Source of the DNA: Flavobacterium antarcticum DSM 19726
GTDB taxonomy: Bacteria; Bacteroidota; Bacteroidia; Flavobacteriales; Flavobacteriaceae
Direction of reading: 5' to 3'
Assembly (NCBI RefSeq): GCF_000419685.1
Contig: NZ_ATTM01000002.1
Span: forward strand, 124,001-188,000
Length of the DNA: 64,000 nucleotides
The position numbers were made by a program, and so were the translations under genes. The notes beneath the pieces were generated by a model. That model ran no database searches, was not told the DNA's origin, and worked only from the letters and a program-made list of their open reading frames with translations. Every line of letters begins with the position of its first letter. Positions within the stretch are counted from its first letter, which is position 1. Below are positions 45,310 through 53,436 of this stretch, in pieces.

Positions 45310-45966
45310 TTATTTATTTCCTTTCTCAAAATCAGCAATAAACTGAGCTAGACCAATATCCGTTAACGGGTGTTTCAATAGTCCTTCAATTGCTGAAAGT
45401 GGTCCAGTCATTACATCTGCACCAATTTTCGCACAGTTGATAATGTGCATGGTATGCCGAACAGAAGCTGCTAATATTTGGGTTTCATATCCGTAATTGT
45501 CATAGATCTCTCTAATTTCTTGGATCAAATTTAAACCGTCCGTAGATATATCATCAAGTCGGCCTATAAATGGCGACACAAATGTTGCACCAGCTTTCGC
45601 AGCTAACAAAGCTTGACCCGCTGAAAACACTAACGTCATGTTTGTTTTAATATCTCTATCTGAAAAATATTTACAAGCACGAATACCGTCTTTTGTCATT
45701 GGTAGTTTTACAACAATCTGGTGATGCAGTTCAGCCAACTCTTCTCCTTCGCGAATCATTCCGTCGTAATCAATTGCGTTTACTTCAGCACTGACTTCGC
45801 CTTCCGTCAAATTGCAGATATCCACGTAATGTTTTAATATATTATTTTTCCCGGTGATTCCTTCCTTTGCCATTAAAGATGGATTCGTAGTTACGCCATC
45901 TAAAACTCCTAATGATTGGGCTTCTTTAATTTGCGCTAAATTTGCTGTGTCGATAAAAAACTTCAT
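45310..45966 (-). CDS. fsa: Fructose-6-phosphate aldolase / small transaldolase
   Basis: A 218-residue TIM-barrel enzyme of the MipB/TalC family. The Schiff-base lysine is Lys87 in VVKLPMTKDG; MKFFIDTANLAQIKEA and GVTTNPSLMAKEG open the barrel, and TFVSPFIGRLDDIS and LAASVRHTMHI are further signatures. Members either split fructose-6-phosphate or act as transaldolases in the pentose phosphate pathway, and family members in Bacteroidota are usually named transaldolase; the two cannot be separated safely by eye. Monocistronic. Confidence 0.92.
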   Translation of the reverse strand: MKFFIDTANLAQIKEAQSLGVLDGVTTNPSLMAKEGITGKNNILKHYVDICNLTEGEVSAEVNAIDYDGMIREGEELAELHHQIVVKLPMTKDGIRACKYFSDRDIKTNMTLVFSAGQALLAAKAGATFVSPFIGRLDDISTDGLNLIQEIREIYDNYGYETQILAASVRHTMHIINCAKIGADVMTGPLSAIEGLLKHPLTDIGLAQFIADFEKGNK

Positions 45967-46047
45967 CTTTTATATTTATTTAATTATACCTTGTTTTGAA
46001 ATACAAAAGTAAGAAATGAATTGTGATTTTAGCCCTTAAAAAACGGT

Positions 46048-46080
46048 ATAAAAAAACCGTTTCAGTTTTTGAAACGGTTT
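46048..46080 (-). terminator. Terminator after the proteorhodopsin gene
   Basis: On the minus strand AAACCGTTTCA pairs with TGAAACGGTTT around a five-base loop, followed by a T run, 25 bases beyond the stop. The stem shares CCGTTTCA/TGAAACGG with the terminator at 3658-3692. Confidence 0.85.
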
Positions 46081-46104
46081 CCTCTAATTTACATTTAGTA
46101 AAAA

Positions 46105-46845
46105 TTATACATTAACATGCGTTGTGGTAGTAGACTTCACCGCTAAGGTATAAATTACCAAACCAAAACCAATTTTGTTAATTGCATCAGCAATATTGTA
46201 GGCTACATCTACACTACCTTTACCAAGAACACTTGTGTACCAACCGTCTGTCCCTAACATATATCCTAAAGGATAAATAGCCCAACCTACTAATACAAAC
46301 CAACATAAAATTTTGTGTGCTTGTAAAACGTTTCCTCCAGCAGCTTTCGCTAATTTGGACGCTTCACCTAACCATATTTCATAAACTATTGCAAAGTAAG
46401 CAAGTCCAGAAATGAAGCCCCAAAATGCTGCTTGATCGCTAAATACCGTTTCACCCAAATAACCGGTAACAAGCATCACGATTGAGTAGAAAATCATTTT
46501 CCACAATAAACTTTGTTTTGCTCCTGCAACTTTCAAAATTAAATAAAATTCTAAACACATCAATGGTACGGTTAGAACCCAGTCAACGTACCTGAAGAAA
46601 GTAGGCGATTCTTGGAATGCTTCCCAATAATCACGCATGTAGAAATAATGTACTGCAGCAATGAACGTAATTAAACCTGACACTAAAACCGATGTTCGCC
46701 ACTTTTTATCAAATTGGTTTAATGATAAAAAGAAAAACGCAGAAGCAGCCATCATCGCCATACTTCCTACGAAAAAGGTAAACCCAACATAATCATTTGG
46801 TAGCAATCGCGCTACACCTGCCGAAAGAATCATAAAGTTTGACAT
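46105..46845 (-). CDS. Proteorhodopsin, light-driven proton pump
   Basis: A 246-residue, seven-helix retinal protein that pumps protons outward in light. Helix C reads RYVDWVLTVPLMCLE: Asp88 (proton acceptor), Thr92 and Glu99 (donor) form the DTE motif of proton pumps. His66 occupies the position of the PR His75 that pairs with the acceptor. Met96 is at the spectral tuning position, which in flavobacterial pumps goes with green absorption. The retinal lysine is Lys224 in DAINKIGF. No NQ or NTQ motif of sodium or chloride pumps is present. The retinal-forming blh gene lies divergently 109 bases away. Confidence 0.96.
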   Translation of the reverse strand: MSNFMILSAGVARLLPNDYVGFTFFVGSMAMMAASAFFFLSLNQFDKKWRTSVLVSGLITFIAAVHYFYMRDYWEAFQESPTFFRYVDWVLTVPLMCLEFYLILKVAGAKQSLLWKMIFYSIVMLVTGYLGETVFSDQAAFWGFISGLAYFAIVYEIWLGEASKLAKAAGGNVLQAHKILCWFVLVGWAIYPLGYMLGTDGWYTSVLGKGSVDVAYNIADAINKIGFGLVIYTLAVKSTTTTHVNV

Positions 46846-46954
46846 AATTATAAAGATTAAATTAATTTGTTTGAGTAAATTTACAAAAGATTAGACAAAA
46901 TAAACTAATATTTGTTTAATAATTTTCGAAATAAATTAAACAAAAATATGTTCC

Positions 46955-47833
46955 ATGCAGAATAGACATAAAACAATTATACTTTTAAGCTTTTTAGGGT
47001 TATGGTTGACCTCTTATTTAAGTGTGGAAATTCAAATGCTCTTGGGTTTGAGTCTGATATTTAGCTTTGGTATTTTACATGGCGCGAACGACTTACAGTT
47101 GATTAATCAAATTGAAGAAGTGAAAAAAGTAAATTTTATAAAAATTTTAGGAGCTTACGTTCTTTTGGTGCTTTTATCGGTACTACTTTTTATGAAAGTG
47201 CCGCTCTTCGCATTGATACTTTTTATTTTAGTAAGTTCCTATCATTTTGGAGAGCAAAATTGGCAACAAATCCTGCAAAACTCTAATAAAGTAATCAGTA
47301 TTGTAATGCAATGCAGTTACGGATTACTGATTTTGAGTTCAATTTTTTATTTCAACACGGTTGAAGTCGAAAAGATTATTTTAAAGATTACTGCACTATC
47401 TATTACTGAAACGCAGTTTCTGATTTTGTTTCTAACTGCAATCGTAATGTATCTAATTGCGGCAATCATCTTAGTTGTTCAAAACAAGCAAATTTTATCT
47501 CCTATTATAGAGCAATCATTTTACATTTTAATACTTTGCATCATTTTTAAGGCAGCAAGTTTGATTTTAGGTTTTGCCATCTATTTTATTTTATGGCACA
47601 GCATTCCTTCGCTGTACGATCAAATAAAATTTATGTACGGCTCTTATAATGTTGAGAACTTCAAAAAGTATTTTAGATCGGCATTTTGGTATTGGATCGT
47701 TTCTTTAGTAGGTGTTTTTATTCTTTATTTCGTATCAAAAGATATGATCATTTTTGACGCTTTATTTTTCTCTTTTCTAGCTTCTATTACCTTTCCGCAC
47801 TTTATAGTAATCGTGAAAATGTATAAAAAATAG
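46955..47833 (+). CDS. blh: Brp/Blh family beta-carotene 15,15'-dioxygenase
   Basis: A 292-residue polytopic membrane enzyme that cleaves beta-carotene to retinal for the neighbouring rhodopsin. Candidate iron ligands are His residues in GILHGANDLQL, SSYHFGEQNW and LWHSIPSLYDQ, with another in FPHFIVIVKM near the C-terminus, spaced across the helices as in the family. The length is typical. It is divergently arranged with the rhodopsin gene; no crt genes for beta-carotene synthesis are in the window, so they must lie elsewhere. Confidence 0.92.
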   Translation: MQNRHKTIILLSFLGLWLTSYLSVEIQMLLGLSLIFSFGILHGANDLQLINQIEEVKKVNFIKILGAYVLLVLLSVLLFMKVPLFALILFILVSSYHFGEQNWQQILQNSNKVISIVMQCSYGLLILSSIFYFNTVEVEKIILKITALSITETQFLILFLTAIVMYLIAAIILVVQNKQILSPIIEQSFYILILCIIFKAASLILGFAIYFILWHSIPSLYDQIKFMYGSYNVENFKKYFRSAFWYWIVSLVGVFILYFVSKDMIIFDALFFSFLASITFPHFIVIVKMYKK

Positions 47834-47957
47834 AAAAATATTTTCAAAACTAATTTCTAAAGAATTAAAAAGATTCCTCTTAGAATATTTGTTGCTCCTA
47901 AATTAAACTTTCAGAGATGAAGAACTTTAAGCACGTAATCAAAAAGCATTGCATTAC

Positions 47958-48761
47958 TTACAATTTATAATGTTTCATCAACATTTTTTCATATTGCTTG
48001 TCGGGTAAAATGCGCTTTAATACAATAGAAAATTTCTGTAAAAAGGAACCGATTTTATAATGGATTTTTGGGGAAGGACTTTGGATGATTTTAAAAATAG
48101 CTTCCGCCATTTCATTTGGATTACTTCCCTGAGTCACATGTTCATCCATGGTGGCAAGTGTTTTACCGTAGGTTTTTTCATAGGCGGAACCTTTAATTAA
48201 TGGTGCATGAAAACGACCAGCAGCGATATTGGTTGCAAAGTCTCCTGGTGCAACATTTGTAATCGTAATCCCAAAAGACTTTACTTCCATTCGTAAAGCT
48301 TCAGAAATTAGCTCCAAGGCGCCTTTTGAAGCCGAATAAACGCTTCGGTAAGGCAAACCCATATATCCTGCGATTGAAGTAATATTGATTATTAATCCCG
48401 ATTTTTGCAAACGCATTTGGGGCAAAACTGCTTTCATAACGTCTATTGGTCCAAAGAAATTAGTTTCAAAATTGTTTTTTATTTCTTGCATTGGAATTTC
48501 CTCCAAAGGTCCTGTAATTCCAACACCCGCATTATTGATTACCACATCTACTCTACCCGATATCTTAATAATTTGAGCAACTGCAGCTTGAATACTTTCA
48601 GCATTTCTGACGTCAAGTTGCAATAAAGGAAAAATAGCATTAGAAATTCGCTCGGGATTCCGACTTGTGCCGTAAACCGTAAAACCTTTGTGGTGCAAAA
48701 ACTCACCAATTGCTTTACCGATTCCTGAAGATCCACCTGTGATTAATACAACTTTTGACAT
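47958..48761 (-). CDS. Short-chain dehydrogenase/reductase (SDR)
   Basis: A 267-residue classical SDR. From the ATG at 48761 the protein opens MSKVVLITGGSSGIGKAIGEFL with the TGxxxGxG nucleotide motif; NNAGVG is the structural motif, and the catalytic set is Ser in NITSIAGY and Tyr-x3-Lys in YSASKGALELIS. An earlier ATG at 48797 would add 12 residues (MNLKIYFHKKNK) outside the conserved fold. The C-terminal extension (about 230-267) resembles SDRs acting on lipid or retinol-like substrates, but the substrate is unknown; proximity to blh may be coincidental. Confidence 0.9.
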   Translation of the reverse strand: MSKVVLITGGSSGIGKAIGEFLHHKGFTVYGTSRNPERISNAIFPLLQLDVRNAESIQAAVAQIIKISGRVDVVINNAGVGITGPLEEIPMQEIKNNFETNFFGPIDVMKAVLPQMRLQKSGLIINITSIAGYMGLPYRSVYSASKGALELISEALRMEVKSFGITITNVAPGDFATNIAAGRFHAPLIKGSAYEKTYGKTLATMDEHVTQGSNPNEMAEAIFKIIQSPSPKIHYKIGSFLQKFSIVLKRILPDKQYEKMLMKHYKL

Positions 48762-48806
48762 TTTATTTTTTTTATGAAAATAAATTTTTAAGTTCAAATT
48801 TGGACA

Positions 48807-48885
48807 TAGCCCTGATAGCAGTGGAAATCCTTTTATTTTTTTCTTTAGAAAATAAAAGATTGAAACGAATAGCAGGAAAAAGCTC
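48807..48885. repeat. 79-base dispersed hairpin repeat, copy 2
   Basis: TAGCCCTGATAGCAGTG... through AAGCTC, the same length and orientation as the copy at 13614-13692. The hairpin arms here read CTTTTATTTT / AAAATAAAAG; relative to copy 1 the left-arm G is A and the right-arm C is T, so pairing is kept. It lies between the SDR start and the SRP RNA terminator. Confidence 0.8.
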
Positions 48886-48904
48886 CAAAATCAATTCGTC
48901 TAAA

Positions 48905-48931
48905 AATAAAAAAATCTTCCAAAGGGAAGAT
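48905..48931 (-). terminator. Terminator downstream of the SRP RNA
   Basis: On the minus strand ATCTTCC and GGAAGAT pair around a short loop, followed by a seven-base T run. Confidence 0.82.
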
Positions 48932-48948
48932 ACTGAATTGAAAATAAA

Positions 48949-49047
48949 AAAGTGGCAAGCTACCTACATCGCACCGCTCAACCACGTACCCTTGCTGCGT
49001 TCCCACCCTGGGGGAGTCTGCAGGAGCTGGTCGTGTAGGACTTGCCG
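48949..49047 (-). ncRNA. ffs: Signal recognition particle RNA, small bacterial (4.5S) type
   Basis: On the minus strand the about 100-base RNA begins GGCAAGTCCTACACG and ends GATGTAGGTAGCTTGCC, which pair end to end as the SRP RNA stem. The apical part contains CCAGGGTGGGAACGCAGCAAGG, matching the Ffh-binding domain (a GGAA-type tetraloop hairpin with asymmetric internal loop, CAGCAAGG as in 4.5S RNA). A near-perfect promoter lies directly upstream and a terminator downstream. It guides the Ffh protein in co-translational membrane targeting. Ends are estimated from promoter and stem. Confidence 0.92.
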
Positions 49048-49050
49048 GTG

Positions 49051-49081
49051 CAAATATACAATCTTTTTGTATTTTTGCAAA
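49051..49081 (-). promoter_or_regulatory. Promoter of the SRP RNA gene
   Basis: On the minus strand TTTG (49081-49078), a 19-base spacer, then TATATTTG (49058-49051): the Bacteroidota consensus. Transcription should start about 4-6 bases later, at the first base of the SRP stem. Confidence 0.9.
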
Positions 49082-49135
49082 TGCAAATTACTATATTAAT
49101 TAAGTTTGTATATTGTTTAAAATTTAATTCAAATC

Positions 49136-50215
49136 ATGAAAAATCTTAAGTTATTCGCCCTCATAATTTTAGGTAGCGTATTAGTGAACTGTGATGGTTC
49201 AAAAAAGAGTAAAACAAATTCATTTAGCTTCAATCAAAAGGAATTAAAGAGTCAATATACGTCAAATGACGCCTTAAAACTTCAAATTGACAACGCAGAA
49301 AACGTCAAAATCGATAGTATTGTGTACTTTCTAAACGATAAGAAAGTGGTTTCAAAGAAAGATGCTACGCCTTTTGAATACCAATGGAAGAATCAAAAGT
49401 TAGGATATGTTGCAATTAAAGCAATCGTATATAGTGAAGGAATAGCAAATGAAACGAGTTCCCGTGTAGAAATGATTTCTGATATTCAACCCAAATTATT
49501 GACCTACAAAATTTTAAATACCTATCCTCACGATGTGAAAGCCTATACACAAGGTTTAGAATTTTACCGAGATACTTTATATGAAAGTACTGGAAATGGC
49601 GCTGGAAACGGAACAGGAATTCGAGGCATCTCAAGTTTGAGAAAAACGGATTACAAAACGGGTAAAGTGTACAAACAAGTTGATTTAGAGAATGCAATGT
49701 TTGGCGAAGGAATGACCGTTTTAAATAATAAGATAGTACAACTGACCTATACAGAAATGACCGCCTTTGTTTATGACGCAGATACATTCAAGCGTTTGAA
49801 ATCATTTCCCTATTTTAAAGAAAAAATGCAAGGTTGGGGATTGACTAATGATGGTAAAAATCTTTACATGTCAGACGGAAGTGAGAAGATTTGGATTGTA
49901 AATCCAGAAACGTTTAAGGAAATCGATTACATTAATATTTATATTGGTGCTAATAAGGTTAAAAATGTAAACGAGCTAGAATGGGTGAACGATCGAATTT
50001 ATGGCAATGTATATTTGCGCGACGCCATTGCTAAAATTAATCCACAAACTGGTGCGGTAGAAGCTATTTTAGATTTGAAAGATTTAAAATCTAAAGTTAC
50101 GCAGCATCCCGACTTAGATGTATTGAATGGTATTGCTTATAATGCGAAAACCAAAACCTTCTTTGTAACTGGAAAAAACTGGGACAAAATGTTTGAAATC
50201 AGCATCTCAGAATAG
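49136..50215 (+). CDS. Glutaminyl-peptide cyclotransferase, lipoprotein
   Basis: A 359-residue enzyme of the plant/bacterial-type glutaminyl cyclase family, which turns N-terminal Gln into pyroglutamate. Signal and lipobox: MKNLKLFALIILGSVLVNC (Cys19). An N-terminal Ig-like region to about 115 is followed by a five-bladed propeller opened by YPHDVKAYTQGLEF; YESTGNGAG, MFGEGMTVL, QLTYTE and GWGLTNDGKNLYMSDGS are family motifs. The location on the outer membrane or periplasmic face fits the many exported Bacteroidota proteins that start with Gln after signal cleavage. Terminator follows. Confidence 0.93.
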   Translation: MKNLKLFALIILGSVLVNCDGSKKSKTNSFSFNQKELKSQYTSNDALKLQIDNAENVKIDSIVYFLNDKKVVSKKDATPFEYQWKNQKLGYVAIKAIVYSEGIANETSSRVEMISDIQPKLLTYKILNTYPHDVKAYTQGLEFYRDTLYESTGNGAGNGTGIRGISSLRKTDYKTGKVYKQVDLENAMFGEGMTVLNNKIVQLTYTEMTAFVYDADTFKRLKSFPYFKEKMQGWGLTNDGKNLYMSDGSEKIWIVNPETFKEIDYINIYIGANKVKNVNELEWVNDRIYGNVYLRDAIAKINPQTGAVEAILDLKDLKSKVTQHPDLDVLNGIAYNAKTKTFFVTGKNWDKMFEISISE

Positions 50216-50236
50216 TCGAAGATTTTTATAATTTTA

Positions 50237-50264
50237 AAATGCAGGAACTTCCTGCATTTTTTTT
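50237..50264 (+). terminator. Terminator after the glutaminyl cyclase gene
   Basis: AAAATGCAGG and CCTGCATTTT pair around AACTT with a trailing T run. An ATG at 50239 lies inside this stem, which argues against it being a start codon. Confidence 0.85.
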
Positions 50265-50283
50265 ATCTTTAAATGAAAATGAT

Positions 50284-50424
50284 ATGTTCAAAATACTTGC
50301 AAAAATCAACAAAGTTCTTTTGCCAAATTATACAAAAGAGCAACTCGATTTAGGAAAAGCCACGAAACTTCAAAAGGCAATTATTGCTTGGAAGTACTTT
50401 GTAACTACCCGAGCGTTGGGATAA
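50284..50424 (+). CDS. Small conserved basic protein (46 residues)
   Basis: From ATG 50284 the frame encodes MFKILAKINKVLLPNY, then TKEQLDLGKATKLQKAIIAW and KYFVTTRALG. I recall very similar 46-residue proteins in many Flavobacterium genomes, often labelled 'SsrA-binding protein' although they lack the SmpB fold; the label should not be taken as a function. The alternative start at 50239 sits inside a terminator stem and is rejected. The protein is basic with one amphipathic hydrophobic helix, which may be membrane associated. No terminator of its own was seen before the tRNA promoter. Confidence 0.75.
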   Translation: MFKILAKINKVLLPNYTKEQLDLGKATKLQKAIIAWKYFVTTRALG

Positions 50425-50530
50425 GTTGATTCTCAGTAAAATAATTACTTATATTTTAGATTTAAAACGATTGATAATCAGAGCTCTATTTTTATTTAGT
50501 TTCTTAAGTTGGATTTATTTCTAATTTTAG

Positions 50531-50561
50531 TTTGCGTGATACTTATATTTCCTTATATTTG
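50531..50561 (+). promoter_or_regulatory. Promoter of tRNA-Arg
   Basis: TTTG at 50531-50534, 19 bases, TATATTTG at 50554-50561: an exact match to the Bacteroidota promoter consensus with the same spacing as the SRP RNA promoter. Confidence 0.88.
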
Positions 50562-50574
50562 CACCCGGAATAAA

Positions 50575-50648
50575 GGCCTTGTGGCGCAACTGAATAGCGC
50601 ACTTGATTACGGCTCAAGAGGTTACTGGTTTGAATCCAGTCAAGGTCA
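50575..50648 (+). tRNA. tRNA-Arg(ACG)
   Basis: A 74-base cloverleaf: acceptor GGCCTTG / CAAGGTC (one G-T pair) with discriminator A; D stem GCGC / GCGC; anticodon stem CTTGA / TCAAG with loop TTACGGC, so the anticodon ACG is at 50609-50611; T stem ACTGG / CCAGT with loop TTTGAAT. CCA is not encoded. ACG is normally edited to ICG to read CGU, CGC and CGA. A consensus promoter precedes it and a hairpin terminator follows. Confidence 0.95.
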
Positions 50649-50654
50649 CAAAAT

Positions 50655-50693
50655 AAAATCCTAAACAACTTGTAAAGAGTAGTTTAGGATTTT
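50655..50693 (+). terminator. Terminator after tRNA-Arg
   Basis: AAATCCTAAAC pairs with GTTTAGGATTT, with a small inner ACT/AGT extension, and a T run. Confidence 0.85.
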
Positions 50694-50776
50694 TTAATTT
50701 AAGACCTCATTGTACTTTAGATCTTCAGCCTATTGCTTGTTGTCTTAAAGTTTATCTTCTTCAATAAATAGCTCTT

Positions 50777-50910
50777 TTACAATATTATAGCGTTCAAATT
50801 TTTATAAAATTCATCTAATAAAAGAGGTGTTTTATCGGCGAAGAAATATATTTTTAGTTCAAAATAATTCGATTTAAAACCTTTCAAATGCAGTAAATAT
50901 TGCTTAATTT
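50777..50910 (-). pseudogene. Possible gene remnant beside tRNA-Arg
   Basis: Between the tRNA terminator and the next gene, a minus-strand stretch free of stops for about 43 codons reads KIKQYLLHLKGFKSNYFELK and IYFFADKTPLLLDEFYKNL before TAA. It has no ATG and is closed upstream by a stop. The composition is protein-like, so it may be the remains of a lost gene, but the length is short enough to be chance in such AT-rich DNA. Confidence 0.25.
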
Positions 50911-50927
50911 TAAACTTTATTATTTAT

Positions 50928-52841
50928 ATGACCAACAGTTTAGCATCTCGTATTTCTGAATTTTTATCGTTCTATACTCCATTTTCAGAACTGTCTGCCG
51001 AAGATCTGTATGCTATTTCTTTGTCTGTTAACGTTTTGACTATAGATAAGAACGAAACGATTTTTAAAATTGGTGATAAACTACACGATCGGTTTTACGT
51101 TGTAGCTTCTGGATTGATGCACATTTCATTAATTAGCGATGCAGAAGAAAATCTAATTGACAAACCTGCAGTTGGAGAAGTTTTTGGCTTACGTCCTTTT
51201 TTTGCCAAAAATAATTATGCAACTAATGCTAAAGCAATTCAAGACTCAATTATTTTTGCCATTCCAGTTTTCGCGTTTAAACCCTTTATAGCTAATAATA
51301 CAAAAATTCTAGATTTTTTATTGCAAAATTTTGCTTCATCGTCTTCTGATTCTACTGAAAATTTAGGATTGGGTTTTACAAATGAAGGAGGCAAAACCTA
51401 TGAAACGCAAAGCGAAATTCAATTTTTTCAATCTTTAGAATACAATAAAAGTCCGCTTCTTGTACATTCGGAAGAAACCGTTCAAGAAGTCGCACAAAAG
51501 ATGAGTGATTCCTTAGTAGGTTCGGCCTTGATTCATGAAAGTAATCTGCCGATTGGTATTGTTACCGATGTTGATTTGCGTTCTAAAATTGCGACTGGAC
51601 GTTTTACTATAACCGCATTAGTAAAAAAAATTATGTCTTCGCCAGTGATTACGGTCCCGGAGAATACTTCTTTAGCGGAAGCACAGTTGCTGATGTTGCA
51701 AAATAATGTAACTCATTTATGCGTAACCAGTGATGGCACTGATAAAACAGGAATTGTAGGAGTCATTTCGCAGCAAGATCTGATTTTTGCACAAGCAAGT
51801 AATCCTGGTGTTTTGATTAAGGAAATAAAACGAGCTCCAAATGCGATCGCTTTACATAAAATCCGAATTAAATTTGAAGATTTTATTCAGAATTCAATTC
51901 AGAAAAAAATTCCCCTTTCGCATATAAATACGATTGCAGGAGAAGTAAATAATGCTTTAATTAAACGCGCCATTGATTTGACCATCTTAGAGTTAGGTTC
52001 TGCACCTGTTCGTTTTTCCTGGTTCAGCATTGGTAGTCAAGGACGTAAGGAACAATTGCTTTTTACAGATCAAAATAGTTTTCTTGTATACGAAGATGTA
52101 GCAGCGGAAAACAATTTAATGGTGAAAGAATATTTTTTGCGACTTGCGAAGAAAGTGATTGCAATATTAGAAGTCGTAGGGTACAATGCTACTACTCTTC
52201 CGTATTTGGCCAGTAATCCCGATTGGTGTAAATCGTATACAGAATGGGTCAACCAGTTTAATTTATGGATGAATTTTCCCGGCGAAAAATCAAATGTGAT
52301 TGCGACCTTATTTTTCGATTATGAATTAGCTTTTGGTGCTATTGAAATTGAAGAACAACTTAACGAAGTCGTCTTTAAAAACTTAGAAAATGCTAAAAAG
52401 TTTTACGCTTATTTAGGTGCCGAAACCTTAAAAAAACCAGCTCCATTTACTTTTTTCAAGCAGTTCAACGTCGAGGAAGAAGGTGCTCATAAAAATTTAT
52501 TTGACATTAAAAACCGCGCTATTTTACCATTAGTCGATGCCGCTCGATTGCTCACAATGAGTCATAAAATTAAAGGTATAAATAATACTTTTTTAAGATT
52601 TAAACAACTGGCAATGATTGAACCCAAATATGCTGATATTTACTTAAATGCTGCGGAAGCGTTTATGTTTTTCTCCAAATTAAGAACAAAAGAAGGATTG
52701 AAAAACAACAGTACTGGACAGTATATTTTATTAGAAGAACTTTCAAAATCAGACCGTGAAAAGCTGAGAAGTGCATTTGCTCCAATGAAGGAATTGGAAG
52801 AGGTTATTAAGAATAAATTTCAACTTACTTATTTTATGTAA
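50928..52841 (+). CDS. CNMP-binding / CBS-pair / DUF294 nucleotidyltransferase-like protein
   Basis: A 637-residue cytoplasmic protein with four parts: a cyclic-nucleotide-binding-like domain (about 15-135), a CBS pair (about 175-300; LVGSALIHESNLPIGIVTD), a DUF294 nucleotidyltransferase-like domain (about 310-460), and the DUF294 C-terminal helical domain (about 490-635). The nucleotidyltransferase motif reads GSQGRKEQLLFTDQNSFL: Asp381 is kept, but the second metal-binding Asp of the usual TDQD is Asn383. The partner gene of exonuclease fold starts one base after its stop. Such pairs are conserved in many bacteria; their biochemical role is little known. Confidence 0.88.
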   Translation: MTNSLASRISEFLSFYTPFSELSAEDLYAISLSVNVLTIDKNETIFKIGDKLHDRFYVVASGLMHISLISDAEENLIDKPAVGEVFGLRPFFAKNNYATNAKAIQDSIIFAIPVFAFKPFIANNTKILDFLLQNFASSSSDSTENLGLGFTNEGGKTYETQSEIQFFQSLEYNKSPLLVHSEETVQEVAQKMSDSLVGSALIHESNLPIGIVTDVDLRSKIATGRFTITALVKKIMSSPVITVPENTSLAEAQLLMLQNNVTHLCVTSDGTDKTGIVGVISQQDLIFAQASNPGVLIKEIKRAPNAIALHKIRIKFEDFIQNSIQKKIPLSHINTIAGEVNNALIKRAIDLTILELGSAPVRFSWFSIGSQGRKEQLLFTDQNSFLVYEDVAAENNLMVKEYFLRLAKKVIAILEVVGYNATTLPYLASNPDWCKSYTEWVNQFNLWMNFPGEKSNVIATLFFDYELAFGAIEIEEQLNEVVFKNLENAKKFYAYLGAETLKKPAPFTFFKQFNVEEEGAHKNLFDIKNRAILPLVDAARLLTMSHKIKGINNTFLRFKQLAMIEPKYADIYLNAAEAFMFFSKLRTKEGLKNNSTGQYILLEELSKSDREKLRSAFAPMKELEEVIKNKFQLTYFM

Positions 52842-52842
52842 T

Positions 52843-53436
52843 ATGCTTGACTGGTTAAAAAATAAAAAATATCCTGAATTTTGGAACACTTATTTGCAAC
52901 TGCAAGAAGAAAAATCAGCACGTTACGTTACTTTAAGCGTTCAAACAACTGGATTAAACCCACAGAAAGATGTGATTTTGACTATTGGATGCGTCGCGGT
53001 TGTTAATAATGAGTTGGTGATTAGAGATTCATTTGAAATTATTCTGCTGCAATACATTTACAATCATGATAATGGTTTTTCTAATGAGTTTATTATTGAG
53101 TCTAAAATGCCTAAATCACCTCAATCGGAAGGTTTACAAAAACTAGTTGAATACATCGGAAACGCAACCATCATCGGTCATCGTGTCGATTTTGATTTGG
53201 AAATAATTTATGTCGGCTTAGAAAAAATGGATTGTGGAAAGCTCCGGAACGAAGCGTTTGATTTAGAAATTATGTTCAAAAAATGGAAAGAATCCAGCGA
53301 TGATAAGAAGTTCACCATTGAAGAAATTGCACAAGCTTTAAAATTACCTAAAAACGATACCGATTCAACTATTGAAGAAGCGTATGCAATGGGACTGTGT
53401 TTTTTGAAATTGAAAAAATACCTACGAATCGATTAA
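52843..53436 (+). CDS. DnaQ-like exonuclease-fold protein with degenerate active site
   Basis: A 197-residue protein of the DEDD 3'-5' exonuclease fold, in the position where the DUF294 partner normally has an active exonuclease. Motif Exo I, usually DxExTG, reads SVQTTG: Ser32 and Gln34 replace Asp and Glu. Exo II keeps the Asp region (IIGHRVDFDLEI). Exo III, usually HxAxxDA, reads DSTIEEAYAMG, so both His and Asp appear replaced. Three of the expected catalytic positions are lost, so nuclease activity is unlikely. The fold remains intact, without frameshift. The last 15 bases overlap the convergent phosphopantetheinyl transferase gene. Confidence 0.82.
   Translation: MLDWLKNKKYPEFWNTYLQLQEEKSARYVTLSVQTTGLNPQKDVILTIGCVAVVNNELVIRDSFEIILLQYIYNHDNGFSNEFIIESKMPKSPQSEGLQKLVEYIGNATIIGHRVDFDLEIIYVGLEKMDCGKLRNEAFDLEIMFKKWKESSDDKKFTIEEIAQALKLPKNDTDSTIEEAYAMGLCFLKLKKYLRID

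Noticed and set aside
50239..50283. Upstream start for the small 46-residue protein
   Set aside because: That ATG is part of the stem of the terminator of the preceding gene.
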